Of a stretch of 64,000 nucleotides of DNA, positions 43,760-54,125 are shown in pieces. Each line of letters starts with the position of its first letter. The stretch's first letter is position 1. The notes under the pieces are model-generated. The model saw only the letters and a program-made list of their open reading frames with translations, was not told the DNA's origin and did no database searches. The stretch comes from Diphasiastrum complanatum (taxonomy: Eukaryota > Streptophyta > Lycopodiopsida > Lycopodiales > Lycopodiaceae). The DNA lies in the NCBI GenBank assembly GCA_029204225.1, contig CM055099.1:51107298-51171297 (forward strand). The letters are read 5' to 3'. The position numbers and the translations under genes were made by a program.

Positions 43760-44610
43760 TGTGAAAAATTGTCAACTAGTTTGTTGGTTATTTGGCATTT
43801 TTGGAGGCCAACATGAAATCTTGCCCTTGAACTTGAAATTGCCCCTTGAGAACATAGCTTCCTCCTCTCCAACTTGAGATATAGAAGATGATCTCCCTCT
43901 TGCTTGGAGTCTAAACTCTTCAGCCACCAAGACCTCTTGCAAGTCCTCCATACTTGGCAATGTCTTTTGAGTAGCAGAACTTTGCACCAAGCTAGCATGT
44001 TCATCCAATAAGCCATTAAGAACTACTTGAACAACCTCCACATCCTTAATGCTTTGAAATTCACCAATACATGCTAATTCATCATTCAAGGCTTTAACTT
44101 TCAAAACAAAATCATGAGAACTTTCATCCTTATTTTTAAGACTTTGAAAAATTTGCCTCCTTAGGGTTAGAATCCTAGATGTATACTTGGATTCATAAAC
44201 TTTCTTCAAGGTTTTGCCCCCCATCTACGAACTTCCTTGAGAAGTTCATTAGTCACATTCATTTTGTTGACATGAAGAGATTTATTTGACCTCCTATCAT
44301 ACCTCATTTTCTCTTGAGGTGCCAAAGGTCTCTCCTCCACACCTAGAACAATATCCATCAACTCATTCATCTCTAGCAAAGACTCAATCCTCACCTTCCA
44401 AGTTGAATAGTTGCTTGAGGTAAGCCTATCATTGCTCTCCAACATGAAGCCACTTGAGGTTGCCATGTTGAAATGATTGATCTTCTTCTTTGAGCCTATT
44501 CCAATGCACATAGAACTCTCATGAAAATCAACAAATGATGACAAGAATAAATCACAAAGATTTGGAAACAATCTAGTCTCTCTTTTTCTCTCTTCTAGCA
44601 AATCTAGCAC
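43760..44610 (-). pseudogene. Inverted copia gag fragment of A/B type joined to an LTR terminus
   Basis: On the minus strand, from about 44463, the frame starts MATSSGFMLESNDRLTSSNY and continues through IKDVEVVQVVLNGLLDEHAS and EEEAMFSRGNFKFKGK, with a frameshift near 44215. It ends at about 43783, directly against TGTGAAAAATTGTCAACTAG (43760-43779, plus strand), which is the start of an A-type LTR in the opposite orientation. The rest of the LTR is absent. The junction is therefore a rearrangement, not normal element structure. Confidence 0.8.
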
Positions 44611-45133
44611 ATAGAATTGATGATACCTTGATCACGCTTAATCTTCCCAAAATATAATATGCAATTTAGGACATCCTAATATTGAAACACATCTTGAGAA
44701 GTCCAGCAACTTCAAAACCAAGAGATCCATCAACTTTAGGGTTTTTTCAAAAATGCAAAATATTGAATCAAGCAAAAGCTATATGCAAAAGCTAGAATCT
44801 TGATACACTTAGAATTTGCTTTGCACATGAACACAAATCATGCTACATAGTAACGCAGACAGAAAACACTCTCCACAACAAGCTCACAAAGCAACTGTAT
44901 CTCTCAAAATGAAATTACACTGTACATATAGTTGTTCACTCAGGCAACCCATGCATGACCCAGGTTGCCGTTGGCGGGACGCATGTCTCGTCGACTTGTC
45001 TCGTGGCGAGGCCAACTGATCCTTATCCACTGATAGGACCCACAATACAGTAACACAACGATTCTACTTTAATTCTAAATCTCTCCCTTATAGTAGAGTC
45101 TATTTTTATATAGTCATATACATAGCTTTAAAG
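44611..45133 (-). other. Unassigned; expected 3' region/LTR of the minus-strand pol that ends at 45134
   Basis: A 3' LTR is expected here from the position of pol, but I could not find its termini or a second copy. No gene is supported. Confidence 0.35.
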
Positions 45134-48060
45134 TCAACAAACTTTAAGTATAGAAAGCTTTGATCTAAACTTATCAAACTTTTCTCCAGTAAGTGGTTTA
45201 GTGAAAATATCAGCTAGCTGTTCTTCTGTGCTACAATGAACAACATGAATTTCACGACTCAGCAGCCTCTCACGTATAAAGTGATACTGAATCTCAATGT
45301 GTTTAGTTCTCGCATGGAACACTGGATTCTTTGCTAGCTGAATGCCACTCTGACTGTCGCTATGTAAAGTCGTGGGAGTTTTTTGCTTTATGCCAATTTC
45401 TTCCAAGATTTGTCTCAACCATATAGCTTCCTATGCTGCACTACACATTGCCTTATACTCTGCTTCTGTGGTGGAGCAATTGTACTTTGCTTCTTACTAG
45501 ACCAGGAAAAGCAACTACCACAAAATTGGAATACATACCCTATGGTGGATCTACAATCATCATAGTCACCTCCCCAATCTGCATCCACATAGCCACACAA
45601 CTCGGATAAACCATCATGCTTTCTGTAAATCAAGCCATACTCTGAAGTGCCTTTCACATAACGCAAAATGCGTTTAGCTGCCTTCCAATGCGTTTCCATA
45701 GGTCCTGCCATAAACTGACTTACAATGCCAACAACATAGCATATATCTGGTCTAGTCATGGTAAGGTAAATCAAGCTCCCTACTAACTGTCTATACAGCG
45801 TGCATCAAATGACTGTGACTCATCAAGCTTAGAAAGCTATTTACCTGGTTCAATAGGAGTGTTTACTGGTTTGCAATCCTGCAACCTAAACCTATGCAGC
45901 AACTCTTTGGCATACTTCACCTATGTTAAACCCACTTCATGTCCTTTGTGCCACACTTCTATTCCAAGGCAATAATGCATCAGGCTGAGATCTGTCATCT
46001 CGAACTGTTCCATGAGTTCTTTCTTGATCATGTCTATCATCTCTTGATAATTTTCCGTAATAATCAAGTCATCAACATAAAGAGCAATCAAAGCAACCAT
46101 ACCATCAAAGCATAAGACATATAGATTTGGATCAGAATGAGAACACACCATCCCCTTTGAACGAAACTAGGCATCAATCATGCTATACCACGTTCGTGGT
46201 GCTTGCTTAAGACCATAAAGTGCTTTCTTCAAGCGACATACTTTATTTTCCTGTCCCTTCGCTACAAAGCCTTTAGGTTGATCCATAAATACTTCTTCTT
46301 CTTCTAACTCACCATTTAGAAAAGCAGATTTCACATCCATCTGATGCAAAGGCCAACCAAAATGTGAAGCTAAAGAAATAAGTAGACGTAGAGTATTCCA
46401 CTTACAAACCGGCGCAAAGGTCTCCTCATAGTCGATGCCTTTATTTTGTGCATACCCTTTGATCACCAATCTTGCCTTGTGCTTAGCTATACTTCCATCT
46501 GCATGATACTTAGTCCTATATACCCATTTGCAACCAATGGGTTTCTTGCCAACTGGTGGTTCTACTAAGTCCCATGTGCTATGCTTAGCAATTGACTCCA
46601 TCTCCTCTCCCATGGCCTTGAACCAAATGTCATGATCCTTCGCTTCACCATAAGTCGAAGGTTCTTTGCTTTGAATAATGCTAGATAAGAGAGCATAATT
46701 TGCTTCATACCTTTCAGGTTGAGTCTTCTCTCTTGTTGATCTTCGTAGCTCTCCCTGGTTAGATGATCTTGGAAAGTCATCTATGTCGCGGCTCTCAAAC
46801 AATCTCTCAAACCACTTAGAGAGCTTCCTGTCAGGTGATCGGCTTCCTGGTGAAAATGTATCTCGCGGTACATCCTTCTCCTTGCGTTTGTCACCTGCAA
46901 CTTCAATCCTTCTTGCACTAAAAGGTTTGTCCCTACCTCTCCAACCTGTCTCTTGAGGTTGAGTAGTAGTATCTTGAGATGTATCCTCATGTTTGTGAAA
47001 GATTTCAGATCCTTAAGATCCAATCTACTTGAATGATCTTTGGTTAGAAAGAGAAATACACTACCAATTTCACCAATGTAGAAAAATCAGCATCTACACA
47101 CAATTTGAGATGCAAACACTAATAGAACTTGATCAAACTTGAATGAAATAATTATTTACTGTTGCTGTCCATACAAAACCAGCAAGCTACTGTATTTCAC
47201 ACGTGTGGATCCAAAAATAGCAAATATAGATCATTCTACACATATAATTGCAAGCAATCACCAAGATAGTGCACCAATGGATAGTAGAACCCAAGAGAAC
47301 CATGTATAAGCATGAAATGAGATAGAGAAGAGAGAAGATGACTCTCTCCACGAGTTACATCCTTTTATAGCAGGTCCAAACCCTATTTGGCCACTTGGCT
47401 TTCCCACCAAAATGCTAACCCTACCAATTTTGGGTCTAGATTCAATGTACCCAACTTATTCAAATTGAATCTACTCAAACTCGCATTCTATCTTTCTCAC
47501 ACTTTCAAAAAGTGTTTATTCAGATGAAATTTAGACTAATGAATTTTGAAAAGTCAACCTCTAAGTCAAACAAGTTTTGGCCTCAATATGCCAAATATGA
47601 AAATATTGCAAAATGTGATGAGACTAGTTGAATCTTTCACAATGTTCATCACTCAGAAGGTCAATGAATGGATCATCATCAGGTGGTATCCTCACTATAC
47701 CATCTTTCCCACTGGATGTGTCTATCTTCTCAGCATCCTCGTCTTCATACATCTTGAATTCATCAAAGATAACATCACGGCTTATATGGATTTTGTTTTC
47801 CACTGGATCAAAACATCTATAGCCCTCACACGATCATCATATCCTAGGGATATGCAATTGATAGCTTTTACATCAAGTTTATGTCTCTCATCCTTAGGAA
47901 TGTGTACAAAGGCCTTACATCCAAAGATTCGCAAGTGGTTCACCTTTGGCTTCTTCTTCGTGAATGCTTCCTCAAGTGTTATTTTTGGTATGACAAGTTT
48001 TTTTTACTTGATAGGTAACAACACTTCTCCTTATAACATACAAGCTATGCACATATGGAG
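45134..48060 (-). pseudogene. Copia pol (integrase end, RT, RNase H), interrupted by a solo LTR
   Basis: Read on the minus strand from about 48060: EEAFTKKKPKVNHLRIFGCK, then HIPKDERHKLDVKAINCI and SRDVIFDEFKMYEDED (end of integrase). After the solo LTR (47641-46994) come HEDTSQ-like sequence, the RT start (CKWVYRTKYHADGSIAKHKA, 46560-46480), MDVKSAFLNGELEEEEVFMD, LKKALYGLKQAPRTWYSMID, and LYVDDLIITENYQEMID near 46085. RNase H pieces follow (CGYVDADWGGDYDD near 45590; HSDSQSGIQLAKNPVFHART near 45350). Stops and frameshifts near 46160, 45910, 45780 and 45430 inactivate it. It is a different copia family from A-E. Gag, protease and the integrase core are missing. Confidence 0.88.
46994..47641 (-). 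repeat. Solo LTR, minus strand
   Basis: On the minus strand it runs TGTGAAAGATTCAACTAG to GAAATCTTTCACA, 648 bases, flanked by ATGTT on both sides (46989-46993 and 47642-47646 on the plus strand). It splits the copia pol frame cleanly. TATA-like TATAAAAGG lies at about 47362-47369 and TTCACACGTGTGGA at 47196-47209. Ends and length resemble the A and B LTRs, but the interior differs. Confidence 0.9.
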
Positions 48061-48194
48061 TTCTAATAGTGTTATATCATTGTTTAATTATGAATAAACC
48101 CTAAGCGCATTCTATTGTTTGTTAAGTTAGATGTTTATGCACATACATCAAAACAATGTTGTCATTGAGATTTCCAAAGACAAGAGATAAAGTC

Positions 48195-48360
48195 TGTAGG
48201 GTGTGTTGAATAGTCGGTGAGCAGCCCTCCGCTTGTCAAAAGGGTTAGAACACAAAGATAGGAACCTAACTATACTTAGTTTCTAGTTTAGATGCTACTA
48301 ACACTACTCTTTTACACTACTTCCACTAACTCTAATTACATGCATTCATCTTGATATGTT
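48195..48360. repeat. Dispersed repeat family G, copy 2 (left part)
   Basis: CCTCCGCTTGTCAAAAGGGTT and the following ~130 bases align with 30695-30830. The sequence TTCCACTAAC-CTAAT-ACATGCATTCATCTTGA at its end recurs at 51955, so the two parts may have been separated by later insertions. Confidence 0.55.
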
Positions 48361-48399
48361 GGATTTATCTCCTCTACTCTCCTAAATCCTATATTAATT

Positions 48400-48960
48400 T
48401 GCCTCCATTCATGCTGCTGTATTTTACTTGTGTTGTCGCACAGTTTGCATATTTACATGTAAAATAAGATAGGCGAAAAATGCGACTATGTGTTTTTTAC
48501 AAGTAGATTTTCACAGGCAAAAAAGACGATACTGTGTTTTTACACATGATTTATGACAGGCGAAAAAGGCAACACTACCCTCCTTATAGAAAAGTGAAGG
48601 TACCCTGTAAATCAATTTTTAAGGCATTTGTCAGAGTGTCGCATTTTTTGCATTTTCATCAACGTTAAGTTTAGCGAAGGCCAATGTCACGGCCTCCTCA
48701 TGCTCATCCCATGCACTATGCAATCAGATTTGACAACGACAGCAGCCACCCACGATCTCCCACAGAGAGCACAACCATTTTTGTACTTTCTTCATCTGCA
48801 CACCTATAAAATTATGTATATATTGAATAAATCATGTTCGATCATCACGACACATCCAGAGCTGACTCTCTCAAGAGTCATTGCAATGTTGTTGTAGGAA
48901 GACACGCAGAGGAACGAATCCTCCAGTTCTTCAACTGATTCTCACGCTTTGTACACCAAC
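48400..48960. repeat. Family D-like LTR fragment
   Basis: Carries the motifs seen in the D LTRs (GTGTCGCATTTTTTGCATTTT at 48637, GCGAAAAATGCGAC near 48474, ACACTGT-type strings), then a TATA-like CTATAAAATTA near 48804. It is strongly diverged with unclear ends, so orientation and family are tentative. Confidence 0.45.
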
Positions 48961-48988
48961 AAGAGCACAACTAGATGAATGAAAGCTT

Positions 48989-50426
48989 TCAGAAGTGTCT
49001 AAAAAATCCAGCCACAAACAAGGAACTTTTGAGACTCCAATAGAGAATGATGTCCATGAAGGGTCTTTCACCACCTCTTAGAGGATCCCTTACAAGATGT
49101 TCCATAAATGTGTCTATATACATGTAGCACACTTCAGAACTAAACATCATGCCAAGCCACGGATTCCAAGGCATTTTGTGCACTTGAAGATACATCAACT
49201 AAACTATTAAGTGCATACATAATGTTGCCAAAGACAACTTGCCTTGCTTGATCCATATGATTGAGCTTAGATGGCTCCATCTTAATACTCAAGGTTCTTG
49301 AAGTCCTCGTGTCTTGAGCTTGATCCTCCACTTGACTTGACTCCAAAACATCAATGAATTGAATAAGGTATTGATCCAAAGGTGCTTCTTCAAGTTTAAA
49401 AATCTTCCACTCTTGAAAGATCACATTTCCACCATTGACAAATTCTTTGGTGGAAAACAAGTAGATTCTACAATCTCTACTTGAAGAGCAAAACACTACC
49501 ATTATTCCTATCATTGAGATAAGATAATCTTTGGTCCTTACATTGGAATGATCATGAACAAAGCATGTGGACACAAAGATTTCCAAAGCAAATGATGTTT
49601 CATCTTTTATGACTCTATTCAAACTATTACAAAAATAGTTATCCAATGAAATCGCTTTATCAACAACAAATGTAGATTTCAAAGCATCCCATTTCATTGT
49701 CTTGTCATACAAAGTAATAAACACCATGAATCTTAAAGGTAAGAAACAAGTCACCTCATGTCTACTACTACTTTCCAAAAAGTATTCAAAGATAGTAGAC
49801 TCTCCAATGCTCACCACCCTTGCAAGATGCACAATTGAATGGACAATTTGCATGCAATTTGATGACTTGGCCATTGTCATTGAGGACTCCCTTGGAGCTC
49901 TCATGTTTTGAGGCTAATCCTCAAGATCTTCCTCCATTTGATGCTCCTCCTCAATGCAAGCAAGATCACACTTTGCCAAGATCTCTTCTTGAGTGATCTC
50001 CTCCTTTGCCAAGCTCATTCTTTCAAAAGCAACACTAGCTTCCAACTTAAACAATCTTCCATGTTTAAATCCCTTTGCAATGCAAACATCATTCTTCAAG
50101 ATGAAGCGAACACCATGCTTAAAGTGGACATCCAAACCACTTTCTAAGAGTAGACCAACACTAAGCATATTCTTGGTGATTGATGGTACATAAAGGACAT
50201 TTTCTAGATCCATGCATCTTCTGAGTATTCTGAATTTTAAAGTGCTCCATTCATGTCCTTTTATAATTTCAGACTCATCTAACTTGAGAACAACTATCAA
50301 CTTGTTATTGACATTCTCGTTTGTAATACCATAAAAATTTATGATGAATGTTAGTAGTTGATTAATATCAATAAATAAATTGTTAGAATTCCTATATGTT
50401 AGACATTCTCCTTTCGAGCAATACAC
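48989..50426 (-). pseudogene. Truncated copia element with an unusual central frame
   Basis: Minus strand 50426-49914 ends with protease-to-integrase sequence (LENVLYVPSITKNMLSVGLL, FKHGRLFKLEAS). 49904-49140 is a 254-codon frame whose C-terminal half aligns with the integrase-RT spacer of element A (RIYLFSTKEFVNGGNVIFQE; KLNHMDQARQVVFGNIMYAL), while its first ~120 codons replace the integrase core with sequence I do not recognise. 49198-48989 resumes far downstream (YIDTFMEHL, GGERPFMDI), so most of RT is deleted. It could be simple decay, or a non-autonomous derivative like element B. Confidence 0.65.
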
Positions 50427-50506
50427 TTCATTGATATGAGATGGATACCAACTATTGTCTGCATACTTTGGTTTAACATGTCTCTTTGTTTTCTAAGATG
50501 AAATGG

Positions 50507-50731
50507 TCATGGGATTGGAAACTTCTTAACACTTACTTGTGCAAATGTCTCCTGTATCATCTTAAACATTGTTGCATATGCTTCTCTACTGATGCTAGAA
50601 AAATCACATGCCCCCTGAACCAATATAGTGTTTAATATTTTTCCAACTTCATTCATAATGCTATCAGTAACTAAAGCCTTAATCTTTTTCATTCTGTTAT
50701 TGTTTAACATTGATTTTATGGTCTTCATCAA
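50507..50731 (-). CDS. Possible second exon of the 50914-51539 gene
   Basis: An open segment of about 74 codons (KIKALVTDSIMNEVGKILNT) contains a donor-like GTAAGT after FAQ near 50540 and acceptor-like AG just upstream of 50731. Joining it to the neighbouring frame by standard sites did not keep the reading frame, so the link is unproven. No known domain. Confidence 0.3.
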   Translation of the reverse strand: MMKTIKSMLNNNRMKKIKALVTDSIMNEVGKILNTILVQGACDFSSISREAYATMFKMIQETFAQVSVKKFPIP

Positions 50732-50913
50732 CTAATGCTGATCTGCATTGCAGGTATAATGTTCATGAAAATGTTAGTAGAAATTAGGACACTCATAGTA
50801 TTCACAACAACATAATAAACAATTCAATAGAAAGTTGAAATGAATAAATTACAAAACTAGTAATTATGAATGAATCAAAAAGTTCAAGCAATATTCAATA
50901 AGCTATAACTTAC

Positions 50914-51539
50914 TTGAATGCACAGATTCGTCTTTTTCTATGACCTCCTCTGGATGATAGATCATGTATATCCTTGCTTACCAGACTTTTACCCTTGTTG
51001 CTTTGGACCTTTCTGTTGAGCACATCCATATCTTTAACAAGAGACAAATATGAGATACGCATGGATTGAAATGCAGTTTTTATCTCATCATTACTAGTTG
51101 TATAATGATACAAAGAAGATTTCAACCTTTGGATCTCCTTCTTGAGCATCTCATTTTCATCCAAACAAGTTTTCAACTTTGTAGATTTTTCTTCGCACTC
51201 CTTTGATATTTTCCTTGGTTCCTCTTCCAAATAATGTATTCTTTGCATTGAATGTGCATTCCGATAGAGCATCAAATTCTCATAGTAACCCAAAAGGCCA
51301 TTTTTACCATGACACATATAGATTATTAATTGACTCACCGAATGAAATTCTGGATGTTGCAATGAACATGGATCAATAGGATACAATGTTCTTGATGACC
51401 ATAAATCTACATGCTTTAGCTTTTCCTCCCTGTATCGGACCATATCAGAAGTTGACAATCGGGGTTGCTTTGAATTTCTTGTCCCGAGCGGAGCATATTC
51501 TGGTGACAGATCCACATGAAGATGATAAAGCTTTGTCAT
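50914..51539 (-). CDS. Unrecognised protein ORF with coiled-coil segment
   Basis: A 209-codon frame from MTKLYHLHVDLSPEYAPLGT. Residues ~100-150 are charged with heptad-like spacing (ECEEKSTKLKTCLDENEMLK, EIQRLKSSL), suggesting a coiled coil. The C-terminus is basic (RGGHRKRRICAFK). The frame runs directly into a consensus donor, CAAGTAAGT, at about 50910, so it looks like the last part of an exon. Composition is unlike copia proteins. It may be a host gene exon or part of an uncharacterised transposon. A tandem repeat lies close to its 5' side. Confidence 0.5.
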
Positions 51540-51588
51540 CAGTATAGTAGTATAGTAACAAACAACACAATGACAATAACAAAACTGG

Positions 51589-51680
51589 AGATGGCACTAA
51601 ACACTTGTTTGTCCCTGCTGGAGGTAGAGATGGCGCTAAACACTTGTTTGAACCTGGAGATAGAGATGGCATAGGCTTTG
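51589..51680. repeat. Tandem repeat, 36-39 bases, ~2.5 copies
   Basis: GAGATGGCACTAAACACTTG, GAGATGGCGCTAAACACTTG and GAGATGGCATAGGC begin successive units separated by TTTG-(tccctgctggag / aacctggagata). Confidence 0.75.
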
Positions 51681-51954
51681 TTTTAGAAATGTCACTCCTA
51701 ATTCAAATTTTTGAGTGTTCCCAACTATTGGAAGGGAATATCTCAGCATTTTGAGAATTATATTTTAACTATGGTTAAGCACCAGTGAAGTTTGATGTGA
51801 CTAAACTAAGGTGCATTCATTTACATGGAAAGTAGTGTGGGCAAACGCGTAAAGAAGTTAGAAAATGATATTATAATTACTTTATAGTTATTTTTCTCTC
51901 TCCTACATGGCATTTATTATAGGGCCCTTTGGGCCCATATTTTCTCTAATGTTC

Positions 51955-51980
51955 CACTAACCCTAATCACATGCATTCAT

Positions 51981-52040
<60 letters not shown>

Positions 52041-52300
52041 GTTAGCTCAAATGCTCAATGTCATGCTTATGGAGAAATCTTAAGTTAGCACAAAGCAAGA
52101 ACAATGGAAACTAAAACAATAAGCAAATCACAACAAGAGCCTAAGCAAGATTGATTAGCAAATGAGGATGCTTGAGCTCACAAAATAATAGAGCCTCCTC
52201 CTCTCTATTAAACATGCAAAATGGCTACAAATCATGTCTTTTTATTTTTGGGGTGGCCCTTGCTCCTTGCTTCCTATTGGCTACTTGCAAGAAGGTGGGA
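51955..52300. repeat. Dispersed repeat family G, copy 2 (right part), containing (GA)n
   Basis: Aligns with 30840-31150. A (GA)n run occupies about 51984-52035. Confidence 0.6.
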
Positions 52301-52679
52301 TTGAGATCTACACCCTTCACAAGAAGCACAAACAAATCTATGGTGTAGGAAGAAACCCTACCTACCACCATTTGACTTTGACTAGTTTACAAAACTTAGA
52401 AACTTAAGTTTAAGCTTAACTTTGGCCTTCTAATATTATTTTTAATTACATGGCCCAAAGTCAAGTTTATGTCTAAAATTATTTATTTACAAGTGCTCAT
52501 TGGGCCATGGGCTTACTCACGTAGGATGCCACAACCCTCACAACTATTTCCGACTAAATTATTTATTTACATAGTAATACCTTCAACAAAGTCATCTCTA
52601 GGAGCACAATGAAAATAATCTTGCTCTTTGCCTTGAGCTACTTGAGAAGCAGTAACGGTGGAACTTTGATGCATGAAGT
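52301..52679. other. Unassigned spacer
   Basis: No gene seen. It may be the continuation of repeat G. Confidence 0.35.
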
Positions 52680-53032
52680 TCCTAGACTTTGATACCTAGT
52701 ACTCCAGTATCGAGAGTATTAATTATGTCTCATTATTTAGACTAGGTGAAAACTATAATCAATAATCTTTTGAGGACCCAGTCACACATCCAATGATAGG
52801 CAGAGCTATTGTATGGGTTAGGTTGGTTGTTGGCATGGTGTAGAGTATCAATAGTATTGACTTGCATTTATGGGAATATTGTATGCTTGAATGGGCACAT
52901 GTACAAATAAAGTAGGGGCCATTCTTGTTGTCAGATTGATCAATAACTTCTCATTGGTTGGTTGGCTTTGCTCCACTGTTATTCCTTTGTGTCTCTCTTG
53001 TAATCAGGATCTTGACTTGCTTTCCCTTATAG
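52680..53032 (+). repeat. Ty3-gypsy-type LTR (family F), 3' part
   Basis: Aligns over ~350 bases with 63560-64000. Shared strings include GAGGACCCA-TCA-ACATC, GTATGGGTTAG, GGCATGGTGTAGAG and CAAATAAAGTAGG. It ends TTTCCCTTATAG directly before a primer site, a style common in chromovirus-type gypsy elements. The 5' boundary is not resolved. Confidence 0.6.
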
Positions 53033-53049
53033 TGGTATCAAAGCAAGGC
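53033..53049 (+). promoter_or_regulatory. Primer binding site, family F
   Basis: TGGTATCAAAGCAAGGC follows the LTR end. It is an initiator-Met type site with one change. Confidence 0.65.
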
Positions 53050-53930
53050 TACGAAGATCAAAGGATTCGAAGTTGTGAGTTTTTCATCGATTCTTTGGTG
53101 AAAATCAATCAATTTTTTCTTCTTGGTAGAAAACAAACTTCCAAATGGGTGTTCTCTCAATATTTCCTCTTATTGAGTTTGTATATAATAGTAGAAAGCA
53201 TTCTACTACATGTTACAGTCCATTTATGCTAATATACAATTTTCAAACTAGGTCTCTAGTAAATGTTAAGGATAAATCTGTGAAGATCTAGAAAGTTGTT
53301 GTTTTCCTACATGATATGCAAGAAATGTTGCAAGTGGCACATGATAGTATTCGTAGATAGAGCTAAACACTATGCGAATCTTAAGAGATCTAAAAATGTA
53401 AAGTTGATGATTGAGTATATTTTAGAATTCCAAAAGATTCTAGGACATTACTTATAGGCAAGCATTATAAATTGTCTACCATAAACACATGATCTAATAA
53501 TTTTCAACTTTGTACTGTCCATTTTTTAAAATGGACATGATAAATTTTAAACGTTAGAAATATGAAAATATTTGAATTATTCTATACGCAGTGCAAAATA
53601 ATTATTAAAAGCTTAACCATTTACACAATTAAATGAAACATATGACCATAATTAATTTTTGGGCATTGTACATAATTCATTTGTAAAAATAGACTTGATA
53701 ATTTGTGAAAGTGCTCATTGCAATGAAATTTTGAAAATACGAATTAATCTAATGTGCACAATAAATTAAAGTATCAAAACATGCACCATTTACAGGACAT
53801 TCAAGAATTTCATAAAAGATTACAAAAACATTTGCACTGTAATTGAAAAAGATAAGCATTGATACAATGCCATTTAGTTTCTACTACGCAAATTGACATA
53901 TATTAAATTAAAAATTAATACCAAAGTTCC
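53050..53930. other. AT-rich region, no gene seen
   Basis: The first part should be the leader of the gypsy element, but no gag follows. The rest is AT-rich without recognisable coding sequence. Confidence 0.45.
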
Positions 53931-54125
53931 AAGTGCCGTACCACGACACCTGGTATGGCACAGGTTCCGTAGGTGTCGTGGAACTTCAGTTTCACGGCAC
54001 CCACGACACTTGTTTTTTTTTAAGTCATTTTTTGGTTAATAAATAATAAAAAAATTAAAAGAAATACAGGTGCCGTACCACGGCACGTGGTACAGCACCT
54101 GGACCCCACGACACCTAGGTCGGGG
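53931..54125. repeat. Cluster of nested palindromes based on GTGCCGTACCACG
   Basis: GTGCCGTACCACGACAC and TGGTATGGCAC pair near 53934-53962. GGTGCCGTACCAC and GTGGTACAGCACC pair near 54070-54100. GGTGTCGTGG and CCCACGACACC occur between and after them. The same words appear in direct and inverted orientation, so several alternative hairpins can form. It could be a foldback or small inverted-repeat element. Confidence 0.7.

Noticed and set aside
44620-44640. GATGATACC string as a primer site for the inverted gag at 43760-44610
   Set aside because: It does not match the TGGTATCAGAG complement well and no LTR end adjoins it.
47546-48097. 183-codon plus-strand frame
   Set aside because: The opposite strand carries clear copia integrase-end sequence (HLRIFGCKAFVHIPKDER), and the frame crosses the edge of the solo LTR.
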